The notes under the pieces were generated by a model. The model saw only the letters and a program-made list of their open reading frames with translations, searched no databases and had not been told where the DNA came from. From assembly GCA_023512015.1 (NCBI GenBank), contig JAIMAI010000014.1, positions 1 through 50,536 on the forward strand: DNA of 50,536 nt, in the 5' to 3' direction. Source of the DNA: Acidothermus sp. Lineage in GTDB: Bacteria > Actinomycetota > Actinomycetes > Acidothermales > Acidothermaceae. Both the position numbers and the translations under genes were made by a program. Positions 37,675 through 45,862 of the stretch are shown piece after piece. Position 1 is the first letter of the stretch; each line of letters starts with the position of its first letter.

Positions 37675-38676
37675 GTGGCCGCGACCTCGTCGGCGCACCT
37701 GGCCCGGCTCCTCGCGCTGGTGCCCTACCTGCTGCGGCATCCGGGGATCCCGCTCGCCGAGGCCGCGCGGACGTTCGGGGTCTCGCAAGCCGAGCTCCGC
37801 AAGGACCTCAATCTGATCTACATGTGTGGTCTGCCGGGCTACTATCCGGACGACCTCATCGAGGTCGATATCGGTCCCTCGGGTCGGATCACCGTAAGCA
37901 ACGCAGATGTGATCGCACGGCCGCTGCGGCTGACCCGTGACGAAGCCCTGCCCCTGATCGTGGCCCTGCGTATGTTCGCCGATCTCCCCGGGGTGATCGA
38001 TAGGCATGCGGTCGACTCGGCGCTCGCCAAACTCGAAGATGCCCTGCAGGACGCGAGCTTCGTCGACGCTCAGCCGGTCGCGGTGGACGTCGATCCGCAC
38101 GGTCCGGTCGCGACCGCCGTCCGGGAGGCACTCGAGACCAAGCGGCGGCTGCGGTTGCGCTACTACGTGCCGTCCCGTGACGAGGTGACCGAACGGGACG
38201 TCGATCCCCTGCGGTTGGAGGTGGTCGACGGGCGCAGTTACCTGGAAGGGTGGTGTCGGCGCGCCGAGGCAGTGCGGCTGTTCCGGCTCGACCGCATCCT
38301 CGAAGCCCGTGTGCTCGACGCGCCGTGCGAGCCACCCCCCGAGGCCGCGCCGCGGGACCTCGACGCCGGAATCTTCCAGCCTGGGCCGGGCCAGATCGCA
38401 GTCACCCTCCGCCTGGAGCGACCCGCCCACTGGGTCGCCGAGTACTACCCCTGCGAGGAAATCGAGACGTCGGACGACGGTGCGCTGACGGTCGTCCTGC
38501 GGACCCCGGACACCCGTTGGGTGCGGCGTCTGCTGCTGCGGCTGGGGGAAGCGGCACGGGTGCTCGACCCGCCGGAGCTGGCCGCCGAGATGCGCACCGA
38601 AGCGGAGACCGCGCTGCGCTCCTACCAGGAACTCGGTCTCGACGATTTCGATGCGCGGCCTGTTGCCCCGAACTGA
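37675..38676 (+). CDS. pafC: WYL-domain transcriptional regulator PafC
   Basis: A 333-residue PafC with the same HTH-WYL-WCX plan as PafB. The HTH is at about 1-70. The central domain has GRSYLEGWCRR in place of the WYL tripeptide (Ser-Tyr-Leu), followed by AVRLFRLDRI, the usual neighbouring motif. The GTG start lies one base after the pafB TAG, so the two regulators are translationally coupled, consistent with a heterodimer (fused into one protein in some actinobacteria). A 205-bp gap with a strong hairpin follows. Confidence 0.92.
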   Translation: MAATSSAHLARLLALVPYLLRHPGIPLAEAARTFGVSQAELRKDLNLIYMCGLPGYYPDDLIEVDIGPSGRITVSNADVIARPLRLTRDEALPLIVALRMFADLPGVIDRHAVDSALAKLEDALQDASFVDAQPVAVDVDPHGPVATAVREALETKRRLRLRYYVPSRDEVTERDVDPLRLEVVDGRSYLEGWCRRAEAVRLFRLDRILEARVLDAPCEPPPEAAPRDLDAGIFQPGPGQIAVTLRLERPAHWVAEYYPCEEIETSDDGALTVVLRTPDTRWVRRLLLRLGEAARVLDPPELAAEMRTEAETALRSYQELGLDDFDARPVAPN

Positions 38677-38762
38677 GCCCGATGAAGCGGGAGCCTGCGC
38701 GAGGCACCGAAACACATGGGATTTTTTCGACGCTGCGTCTCATCGGCCTACTCCCGCGTGGG

Positions 38763-38800
38763 CCGTCCGGCCGGTCCTAGGACGGAAATGGGCCGGACGG
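38763..38800 (+). terminator. Strong hairpin downstream of pafC
   Basis: CCGTCCGGCC (38763-38772) and GGCCGGACGG (38791-38800) form a perfect 10-bp stem. The loop contains the 10-bp palindrome GTCCTAGGAC (38774-38783). It lies about 90 bp after the pafC stop and could terminate transcription, although no T tract follows. A role as a binding site is also possible. Confidence 0.4.
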
Positions 38801-38881
38801 GCTACGCGAATGCCTCCGGAGTGTCGTCAAGATTTCCCGGGTGCCTGCCGAAGGGTTTGGCACCAAGGGAAGGAGACGGCG

Positions 38882-39214
38882 ATGACGACCATCAAGGCCA
38901 CCTGTCCGACCTGTGGCGAGGTCGAACTCACCCCCGCAGACCTCAGTCTGATGGTGTGCAGCCAGCCGGTGCTCTCCTACTACGCCTTCCGCTGCCCGCG
39001 GTGCATCGAAGAGGTCCGCAAACCCGCCGACGACCACATCATCTCGTTGCTCGTCTCCGGCGGGGTGCGTCCGACCCATTGGACCGTTCCCGCCGAGGCT
39101 CTGGAACCCCACCGTGGGCCGGCGATCGGCTACGACGAGCTGCTCGACTTCGCGCTCGCCTTGGAGCGCACCGACTACCTGGCCGCAATGGCCGAGCATG
39201 CTTTCCGCGGCTAG
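38882..39214 (+). CDS. Small zinc-ribbon-like protein upstream of tatA
   Basis: A 110-residue cytoplasmic protein. Two cysteine pairs, CPTCGE (residues about 8-11) and CPRCIEE (about 39-42), form a likely zinc ribbon at the N-terminus. The rest is helical, with an acidic-aromatic C-terminus. Function is unknown; I recall similar hypothetical proteins near the pafBC/tat genes in other actinobacteria. The ATG at 38882 follows AAGGAGA, a clear ribosome site, and the product begins with a sensible MTTIKATCPTCG; longer frames upstream are low-complexity. Confidence 0.8.
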   Translation: MTTIKATCPTCGEVELTPADLSLMVCSQPVLSYYAFRCPRCIEEVRKPADDHIISLLVSGGVRPTHWTVPAEALEPHRGPAIGYDELLDFALALERTDYLAAMAEHAFRG

Positions 39215-39256
39215 GGCGCCTCGCCGGCACACCGGCCGACGTGCTTTCCTGGAGCG

Positions 39257-39427
39257 GTGAGCTTCTTCCACTGGGCGCTGGTTTTCTTCGGACTGTTCGT
39301 CGATTCCGGCGCGGTGTTCGCTCTCCTCGCCCTCCGGTTGTTCCGCGGAGTCAAAGCCCTCGCCGGGGACGCGGCGCGCCTGGCGGCACGACTCGCTGCC
39401 GTGGAAACCCCGCGGTCGCAGCGGTAG
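39257..39427 (+). CDS. Very small single-pass membrane protein
   Basis: A 56-residue predicted protein beginning at GTG 39257. One hydrophobic helix (ALVFFGLFVDSGAVFALLAL, residues about 7-26) is followed by a basic amphipathic C-terminal half. The organisation resembles the TatA-like layout, but without the Phe-Gly hinge, so it is not called a Tat subunit. The ribosome site is weak (GGAGC directly before the GTG). It was included because the codon pattern and topology look real between the zinc-ribbon gene and tatA. Confidence 0.45.
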   Translation: MSFFHWALVFFGLFVDSGAVFALLALRLFRGVKALAGDAARLAARLAAVETPRSQR

Positions 39428-39502
39428 CGCAGCCGTCTCGGGAGGCGGGTGCGCGGCGTAGCATGAGGCAGCAGGTTCCCTTTCGCCAGAAGGATCGCAA
39501 TC

Positions 39503-39922
39503 ATGGACAACCCGCTGGTCTGGGTGGCGATCGCCGTCGCAGCGCTCGTCCTCTTCGGCGGCAAACGTCTGCCCGATGCGGCGCGGGGCCTCGGTCGGTC
39601 CCTTCGAGTCTTCCGGGCCGAGGTCAAAGGCCTGGTGGAGGACGACGAGCAGCAGCGCCGTCCCGCACCGGCTGAGCTTCCGCAAGGAACCCAGCAGGGA
39701 TACGGGCAGGGATACCCGGTCGGACCCGGTCAGCAGCACGTCGGGCCGTACGGCGCTCCGCCGTATGCCGGCTACCCGCCACCGCCGGGGCCCGGATATG
39801 CCCCGCCGGGGTACCCCCCTCCGTGGCCCGCTCAAGGCCAGCCGGCTCAACCCCCCGAAGGGCAGCCGCATCCGACCGCCCCTGCGCCGACCGGTGAGCA
39901 GGAGCAGCGATCGTCGTCCTGA
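39503..39922 (+). CDS. tatA: Sec-independent translocase subunit TatA
   Basis: A 139-residue TatA. The transmembrane helix (residues about 4-18), the FGGKRLPD hinge and the amphipathic helix [17 protein letters not shown] are diagnostic. The C-terminal half is an unusually proline-, glycine- and glutamine-rich tail with repeated GYPP/GYAPP-like units, longer than in most TatA proteins (about 90). The tail is presumably cytoplasmic and disordered. It is followed 15 nt later by tatC, its partner in export of folded proteins with twin-arginine signals. AAGGA lies 8-12 nt before the ATG. Confidence 0.93.
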   Translation: MDNPLVWVAIAVAALVLFGGKRLPDAARGLGRSLRVFRAEVKGLVEDDEQQRRPAPAELPQGTQQGYGQGYPVGPGQQHVGPYGAPPYAGYPPPPGPGYAPPGYPPPWPAQGQPAQPPEGQPHPTAPAPTGEQEQRSSS

Positions 39923-39937
39923 CCGCCACGCCCGCCG

Positions 39938-40771
39938 ATGCCCCGCAAGCGTGACCCCGAAGGGCGGATGCCGCTCGGCGAGCACCTTCGCGAACTGCGA
40001 GCGCGGCTGCTGAAGAGCCTCTTCGCCATCTTCGTCGCCTCTGCGGTCTCGTTCGCCTTTTTCGACCGCATCTGGGCGATTCTGCGCAGGCCGTACTGCG
40101 AAGTGCACCAGACTCACGCCCTGCAGACCGCCAGCGGCTGCGGAACGTTGGTTTTCGAAAGCGTCTTCGACCCCATCCTCTGGCACGTCAAAGTAGCGGT
40201 GATCGCCGGTTTGGTGCTCGCGTCCCCGATCTGGCTCTACCAGCTCTGGGCGTTCGTCACCCCCGGCCTGCACTCCAACGAACGCCGCTACGCGTTGCAG
40301 TTCGTCGGTACGGCCGTTCCGCTTTTTCTCGGCGGAGCTACCCTCGCGTATTTCGTCATGGCGAAAGGGTTGCAGGTTCTGTTGCATTTCGCACCGGCCG
40401 GCACTGTCAGCCTCATCTCGATCGACCACTACCTTTCTTACGCATTCGCCATGCTGCTGATGTTCGGATTGTCCTTCGACATTCCTTTGTTGGTCGTGTT
40501 GCTGAACCGGATCGGCGTCCTGAGTTACCGCAGACTCGCGAAATCACGGAGAGTGTCGTATTTCCTCGTCTTCGTCTTCAGCGCCATCGCCACCCCCTCC
40601 GGCGATCCGTTCACGATGCTCGCGCTCGGGATTCCGCTCGTCGTCCTTCTCGAAATCGCAACCCAGATCGCGCGGGTCCACGACGCTCGTAAGGAGCGGG
40701 CGTTCGCGGCTTCCCCCTACGCCGGTCTGTCCGACGACGAGCCCTCACCTCTCGATCTCCCCACCGGGTGA
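39938..40771 (+). CDS. tatC: Sec-independent translocase subunit TatC
   Basis: A 277-residue, six-helix membrane receptor for twin-arginine signal peptides. The cytoplasmic N-terminal recognition motif MPLGEHLRELRARL contains the conserved Glu residues, and the first cytoplasmic loop has the Pro-Gly and Glu of FVTPGLHSNERR. The hydrophobic helices lie at about residues 28-50, 85-110, 120-145, 165-190, 205-220 and 225-240. Two cysteines (in RPYCEV and SGCGTL) in the first periplasmic loop may form a disulphide. Overlap is absent, but spacing to tatA suggests a single transcript. Confidence 0.95.
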   Translation: MPRKRDPEGRMPLGEHLRELRARLLKSLFAIFVASAVSFAFFDRIWAILRRPYCEVHQTHALQTASGCGTLVFESVFDPILWHVKVAVIAGLVLASPIWLYQLWAFVTPGLHSNERRYALQFVGTAVPLFLGGATLAYFVMAKGLQVLLHFAPAGTVSLISIDHYLSYAFAMLLMFGLSFDIPLLVVLLNRIGVLSYRRLAKSRRVSYFLVFVFSAIATPSGDPFTMLALGIPLVVLLEIATQIARVHDARKERAFAASPYAGLSDDEPSPLDLPTG

Positions 40772-40842
40772 CGGCCCCCTCGGGTGATCGGAACGCCACG
40801 CCTCGGGGCGGCGAGAAAGGCTCACCCGATCGAGCGAACCCG

Positions 40843-40848
40843 TAGCCT
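40843..40848 (+). promoter_or_regulatory. Leaderless-type -10 (TAGCCT) for helY
   Basis: TAGCCT ends 7 nt before GTG 40856, the start chosen for the helicase. Confidence 0.5.
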
Positions 40849-40855
40849 GGAAGAC

Positions 40856-43576
40856 GTGACACTTCTCGGGGCCACCCCACCTTCCCCTGCGGAGCGCTAC
40901 GCTGCGGCGCGCCGCCGGTCCGCCACGCCTCGATTCACCGAGTTTGCCGCAGGCTACGAATTCCCCCTCGATCCGTTCCAGGTCGAGGCGTGTCGGGCCT
41001 TGGAAGAGGGCCACAGCGTGCTGGTCGCCGCCCCGACCGGAGCAGGAAAGACGGTGGTGGGGGAGTTCGCTGTCCACCTGGCGCTGAGCCAGGGCAACAA
41101 ATGCTTCTACACCACCCCGATCAAGGCGTTGTCGAACCAGAAATACATCGATTTCGTGCGCCGCCACGGGCCGGAACAGGTGGGTTTGCTGACCGGGGAC
41201 AACACCATCAACGGGGAAGCACCCATCGTCGTCATGACCACCGAGGTGCTCCGCAACATGCTGTACGCCGGATCCCCGACGCTCGGCGGCCTCGGTTACG
41301 TCGTCATGGACGAAGTGCACTACCTCGGCGACCGATTCCGCGGAGGGGTGTGGGAAGAAGTCATCATCAACCTTCCTGCCTCCGTGCACCTGGTCGCCCT
41401 GTCCGCAACCGTGAGCAACGCCGAGGAATTCGGGGAGTGGTTGGTGTCGGTGCGCGGCGAGACGCGGGTCGTCGTCGACGAGCACCGCCCGGTCCCGCTG
41501 TGGCAGCACATGATGATCGGGCCACGCTTGTACGACCTGTTCATCGAGAAGGACGGGGAGACGCAGCTCAATCCCGAGTTGGCGCGGGCGGCCGCGCAGG
41601 CCACTCGCCACCGCCAACTCACCGAGACCCGCCGGGGCCGCCGTCCACCCCGGCGTCGGCGCGACACGCCGAGCAGGCCCACGATCGTGGAGACCCTGGA
41701 CGCGCGGGGGCTGCTCCCGGCGATCGTCTTCGTCTTCAGCAGGGCCGGCTGCGACAACGCGGTCACCGAGTGCCTCCGAGCGGGTCTGAAACTCAACCGC
41801 CCGGCGGAGGCCGCCCGCGCCGTGGAGATCGCGGAGAGCCGGGTGGCGGGAATCAGCGACGCCGACCTCTTCACCTTGGGGTACGGCGAATGGATCGAAG
41901 GGCTTCGCCGCGGGATCGCCGCCCACCACGCCGGTCTGCTCCCCGTTTTCAAGGAAACCGTCGAGGAATTGTTCGCCGCGGGGTTGATCAAGGTGGTCTT
42001 CGCCACCGAGACCCTCGCGCTCGGTATCAACATGCCGGCGCGGACCGTCGTCCTGGAACGGCTGGTCAAGTGGAACGGTGAAGAGCACGTCACCGTGACC
42101 CCGGGGGAGTACACCCAGCTCACCGGCCGGGCCGGGCGGCGCGGCATCGACGTCGAAGGGCATGCCGTCGTCTGCTGGGCGCAGGACGTCGATCCCGCTT
42201 CGGTCGCCGGACTCGCTTCGCGCCGCACCTACCCGCTCCGCTCGAGTTTCCGCCCCTCGTACAACATGGCGGTCAACCTCGTCGGTCAGATGGGCCGCCA
42301 GCGGGCCCGCACCCTGCTGGAGTCGTCGTTCGCGCAATTCCAAGCCGACCGAGCGGTCGTCGGATTGGCGCGGCAAATTCGACGCAACGAGGGAATTCTC
42401 GCCGAATACGAGAAAGCGATGCAGTGCCACCTCGGCGATTTCGCCGAATATGCGGCGCTGCGTCGGGAACTCTCGGACACCGAGGCCGCGGCAGCCCGTC
42501 GTTCTGCGGGGTTGCGCCGGGCCGCCGCTGCGGAGTCGCTCAGCCGGCTGCGCGCCGGCGACATCGTCGAATTGCCGGTCGGACGCCGCGGCGCGCTCGC
42601 CGTCGTCCTCGACCCGGGGGAGAAGCGGGGCGAAGCCAAGCCGGTGGTGCTCACCGAAGAGCGGAAAATACGGCGACTGTCGGTGGTCGACGTCCGCGGC
42701 CCGCTCGAACCCATCGGTCGGCTGCGTATTCCCCGGGATTTCAACCCGCGCAGTGCCGCGGACCGCAGGGACCTCGCCTCCGGTCTGCGCTCCAGAGAGC
42801 GGGAGGGTGCGCTCACGGGACGGCGTCCAGCGTCGCCGGAGGCCACCGGCTACGAGGAGCAGATCGCGGAGTTGCGCGCCGCTTTGCGCCGCCACCCCTG
42901 CCACGGGTGTGCGGAACGTGAGACGCACGCGCGATGGGCGGCCCGCTCCTGGCAGCTCGCCCGCGAGACCGAAACGCTGCGGGCCCGGGTGGCCAACCGC
43001 ACCGGCAGCCTTGCCCGGACCTTCGACCAGGTGTGCGCCGTCCTCGACGAATTGGGCTACCTACACGCCGAAGAAGTGAGCGGCGACGGACGGCGTTTGG
43101 CGCGCCTATACACCGAGCTCGACCTGCTCGCTGCCGAGTGCCTGCGCCGCGGCACCTGGGAGGGCCTCACCGCCGCCGAACTCGCCGGAGTGGCCGCCGC
43201 CCTCGTCTACGAGCCGAGGGAGGACGAACCGGATGTCGTCCGCGTCTCGCCTCCGCGGCTTGCGGCCGCATGCGAGCGGACCTTGGAGGTGTGGGCGGAA
43301 CTGACCGAAGTGGAACGCCGCCACCGCGTCGAGTTCCTCCGCGAGCCGTCGCTGCGGTTCGTTCCGTACGCCTACCGCTGGGCCCGCGGCGCCAGCCTTG
43401 CCACTGTCCTCGGCGACGAAGCCATGTCGCCCGGCGATTTCGTCCGCTGGACCCGCCAACTCATCGACCTGCTCGGGCAGATCGAGCAGGCGGCGGACGG
43501 CGACCTGCGGGCCGCGGCCGCCGAAGCCGTCGGGGCGTTACGGCGCGGCGTCGTCGACTACGCCCCCGCCGCTTGA
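40856..43576 (+). CDS. helY: Ski2-like DEVH-box helicase (HelY family)
   Basis: A 906-residue superfamily-2 helicase. Motif I APTGAGKT lies near residue 58, motif II MDEVH near 150, the motif-III region LSATVSN near 183, and TETLALGINMPA with QLTGRAGRRGID (motif VI) near 385-425. The C-terminal DSHCT domain occupies roughly the last 170 residues. The family is related to Mtr4/Ski2 and probably remodels RNA; the role in bacteria is not settled. GTG 40856 was chosen because it has a TAGCCT -10 element 7 nt upstream; the mycobacterial homologue is, as I recall, also 906 residues long. A start at 40784 would add 24 atypical residues. Confidence 0.93.
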   Translation: MTLLGATPPSPAERYAAARRRSATPRFTEFAAGYEFPLDPFQVEACRALEEGHSVLVAAPTGAGKTVVGEFAVHLALSQGNKCFYTTPIKALSNQKYIDFVRRHGPEQVGLLTGDNTINGEAPIVVMTTEVLRNMLYAGSPTLGGLGYVVMDEVHYLGDRFRGGVWEEVIINLPASVHLVALSATVSNAEEFGEWLVSVRGETRVVVDEHRPVPLWQHMMIGPRLYDLFIEKDGETQLNPELARAAAQATRHRQLTETRRGRRPPRRRRDTPSRPTIVETLDARGLLPAIVFVFSRAGCDNAVTECLRAGLKLNRPAEAARAVEIAESRVAGISDADLFTLGYGEWIEGLRRGIAAHHAGLLPVFKETVEELFAAGLIKVVFATETLALGINMPARTVVLERLVKWNGEEHVTVTPGEYTQLTGRAGRRGIDVEGHAVVCWAQDVDPASVAGLASRRTYPLRSSFRPSYNMAVNLVGQMGRQRARTLLESSFAQFQADRAVVGLARQIRRNEGILAEYEKAMQCHLGDFAEYAALRRELSDTEAAAARRSAGLRRAAAAESLSRLRAGDIVELPVGRRGALAVVLDPGEKRGEAKPVVLTEERKIRRLSVVDVRGPLEPIGRLRIPRDFNPRSAADRRDLASGLRSREREGALTGRRPASPEATGYEEQIAELRAALRRHPCHGCAERETHARWAARSWQLARETETLRARVANRTGSLARTFDQVCAVLDELGYLHAEEVSGDGRRLARLYTELDLLAAECLRRGTWEGLTAAELAGVAAALVYEPREDEPDVVRVSPPRLAAACERTLEVWAELTEVERRHRVEFLREPSLRFVPYAYRWARGASLATVLGDEAMSPGDFVRWTRQLIDLLGQIEQAADGDLRAAAAEAVGALRRGVVDYAPAA

Positions 43577-43580
43577 TCCC

Positions 43581-44531
43581 TCAGCGCAGCGACGCGAGGA
43601 CTTCCAGCAGGCGGCCCACCGGGCCGCTCACCCCGAGCTCGGCGCTGAGCGAGGCGAGATCCGGATCGGGGAGGCCCACCATAAGCTCCGAGGTCGGCGG
43701 AACCGGGACGTCGTCGCGGGTGACCACGACCGCACGGGCGGCCTCGATGTAGTCGGCAGAGGCAAGAATTCGGCCGCGTAAGCGGGCCGCAAGACCGGTG
43801 GCGTTGTCGTGGGCTGCGGCGAGGACGCCGTCCAACGAACCGAATTCCGCGACGAGCCGGGCGGCGGTCTGCTCGCCGATTCCGGGGACACCGGGCAGGC
43901 CATCGCTCGGATCCCCTCTCAGCACCGCGAAATCCGCATATCGGGATGCCGGAATCCCGTAGCGGGCGCGAACGTAGGCGTCGTCCACGACCTGAGGAGC
44001 GCGAAAACCGCGGGTGAGGAAGAGCACCCGTCGGTCTCGCGAGTCGTCCACGAGCTGGAACAAGTCCCGGTCGCCGGTGGCGATGTCCACGGGACCCTCC
44101 CAACGGCGGGCAAGGGATGCGATGACGTCATCGGCCTCGAAACCGGCGACCCCGACGGTCGGAATTCCGATCGCCGCGAGAATACGCTCCACCAACGGGA
44201 CCTGAGCCGCCAAGTCCGCAGGCACCGCCTCGCTGCCGTCGGGGCCGGCCCGGTGCGCTTTGTACGACGGCACGAGGCTCACCCGAAACGCGGGTCGCCA
44301 ATCGGCGTCCATGCAGCAGACGATGCCGGCCGGCTGGGCGAAACTCGCCAGCGCGGCGATGGCATCGATGAATCCGTAGACCGCTCCTACCGGCTGACCG
44401 TGAGAATCGACGATCGTCTTCGGAAGTGCGTAGAACGCGCGGAAATACAGCGACGCAGCGTCGACCAGCAGCAACGGTCGGCGCGGCGGGGGAGACCCAC
44501 CTGAAAGCTCGCCCACGCCACCGTCGGTCAC
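43581..44531 (-). CDS. 5'-3' exonuclease (PolA N-terminal/FEN-like)
   Basis: A 316-residue flap-type exonuclease equal to the N-terminal domain of DNA polymerase I without a polymerase part. Metal-binding acidic residues are in LLVDAASLYFRAFYALP, in GFEADDVIASLA and in ATGDRDLFQL. The helix-hairpin-helix of H3TH type is GDPSDGLPGVPGIGEQTAARL. It probably trims RNA primers or flaps during replication or repair. The stop is 4 bp from the helY stop, in convergent orientation. The GTG start at 44531 has a TAGCCT -10 ending 6 nt upstream, and the next gene is divergent only 39 bp away. Confidence 0.92.
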   Translation of the reverse strand: MTDGGVGELSGGSPPPRRPLLLVDAASLYFRAFYALPKTIVDSHGQPVGAVYGFIDAIAALASFAQPAGIVCCMDADWRPAFRVSLVPSYKAHRAGPDGSEAVPADLAAQVPLVERILAAIGIPTVGVAGFEADDVIASLARRWEGPVDIATGDRDLFQLVDDSRDRRVLFLTRGFRAPQVVDDAYVRARYGIPASRYADFAVLRGDPSDGLPGVPGIGEQTAARLVAEFGSLDGVLAAAHDNATGLAARLRGRILASADYIEAARAVVVTRDDVPVPPTSELMVGLPDPDLASLSAELGVSGPVGRLLEVLASLR

Positions 44532-44537
44532 GGACCC

Positions 44538-44564
44538 AGGCTACGGGGTCGCAGGGACTAGCGT
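44538..44564. promoter_or_regulatory. Divergent leaderless -10 pair
   Basis: The minus-strand TAGCCT (44543-44538) ends 6 nt before the exonuclease GTG. The + strand TAGCGT (44559-44564) ends 6 nt before the acyl-CoA dehydrogenase GTG at 44571. The two start codons are separated by only 39 bp, so the two promoters overlap each other's upstream regions. Confidence 0.5.
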
Positions 44565-44570
44565 GGGAGC

Positions 44571-45731
44571 GTGCACGTCGAGCGGGAACTCCCCAGCGAA
44601 GAAGCCAGAGAGCTGCTTGAAGTGGTGGCCGACCTCGCGCGGCGCGAACTCCTGCCGCGGGCTGCGGACGACGAAGCGGCCGGCCGCTTTCCGCGGGAGA
44701 TTTTCCGATTGCTCGGGGAGGTCGGGTTGCTCGGCCTGCCGTATCCGGCGGAATACGGCGGGGGCGCCCAACCCGCCGTCGTTTACGAGCAGGTCCTGGA
44801 AGAACTGAGCCGCGCATGGCTCACCGTCGGCTTGGGTCTGAGCGTCCACCTGCTGGCGTGTTATCCGCTGGCCACATTCGGGACGACGGAGCAAAAATCT
44901 CGCTGGCTCCCGGAAATGATCGGAGGGCGGACCCTCGGGGCCTACAGCCTTTCGGAACCCGACGCCGGTTCGGACGCCGCCGCGCTGCGCACCCGCGCGG
45001 AATTCGACGGCGCACACTACCGGCTGCGCGGCACGAAAGCGTGGACCACCCACGGAGGTCACGCCGACTTCTACACCGTGTTGGCCCGCACCGCCGACGA
45101 CCCCGACCATGGAATCAGCTGTTTCCTGGTGCCGGGAAATGCCGAAGGGCTGCGCTTCGCTCCGCCCGAACACAAAATGGGGCTGCGTGCCTCACCGACG
45201 GCGGGGATTTCTTTCGACGACGTCGAGCTCGAACCGGAGCGCCGCATCGGAGCCGAGGGAGAGGGATTGCGCATCGCGCTCGCCGCCCTCGACGTCGGGC
45301 GGCTGGGAATTGCCGCGTGCGCCACGGGACTTGCCCAAGCCGCCCTCGACGCCGCCGTCGAATACGCGGGGGAGCGGTGGCAATTCGGCCACCGCATTCG
45401 CGAATTCCAAGGCGTCGGCTTCCTCCTCGCCGACATGGCCGCCGCGGTCGCATCGGCACGCGCCACCTATCTTGCGGCCGCGCGCGCAGCCGACACCGGG
45501 CGGCGCATCACCCGCGACGCCGCCATCGCCAAGTTGGTCTGCACCGATACGGCCATGCGGGTGACGACGAACGCCGTGCAGATTCTCGGGGGAGCGGGAT
45601 ACGTCGAGGATCACCCGGTGGAGCGTTATTTCCGTGAAGCGAAAGCTCTTCAGATCGTCGAAGGGACCAACCAGATCCAGCGCGTGGTCATCGCCCGCCA
45701 GATCGCCGGCGCGGACGCCGCCACGATCTGA
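44571..45731 (+). CDS. Acyl-CoA dehydrogenase (second copy)
   Basis: A 386-residue FAD-dependent acyl-CoA dehydrogenase. The substrate-side motif YSLSEPDAGSDAAAL and the FAD-contact W(T/S)T in KAWTTHGGHADFYT are present. The C-terminal YFREAKALQIVEGTNQIQ holds the probable catalytic base Glu364. It differs from the enzyme encoded at 31272 and looks like an ordinary short/medium-chain enzyme. The GTG start is supported by TAGCGT 6 nt upstream and by a normal-length N-terminal helical domain. No electron-transfer flavoprotein genes are in the window. Confidence 0.9.
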   Translation: MHVERELPSEEARELLEVVADLARRELLPRAADDEAAGRFPREIFRLLGEVGLLGLPYPAEYGGGAQPAVVYEQVLEELSRAWLTVGLGLSVHLLACYPLATFGTTEQKSRWLPEMIGGRTLGAYSLSEPDAGSDAAALRTRAEFDGAHYRLRGTKAWTTHGGHADFYTVLARTADDPDHGISCFLVPGNAEGLRFAPPEHKMGLRASPTAGISFDDVELEPERRIGAEGEGLRIALAALDVGRLGIAACATGLAQAALDAAVEYAGERWQFGHRIREFQGVGFLLADMAAAVASARATYLAAARAADTGRRITRDAAIAKLVCTDTAMRVTTNAVQILGGAGYVEDHPVERYFREAKALQIVEGTNQIQRVVIARQIAGADAATI

Positions 45732-45862
45732 ACCGACGGCGTCCGGGGCGCGGCGAAGGTCGCTCTGAGAGAGCCGTCACAGGGCCGCGAGCCGCGTCGG
45801 GCTGGACTTCCGGCGGGAATTACGGCAAGGTAACGCCCAGCACCGGGTTTGGAGGAGGCATC

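Noticed and set aside
39257-39427. Second TatA/TatB subunit
   Set aside because: It has a membrane helix followed by an amphipathic stretch but lacks the conserved Phe-Gly hinge and Pro of Tat subunits.
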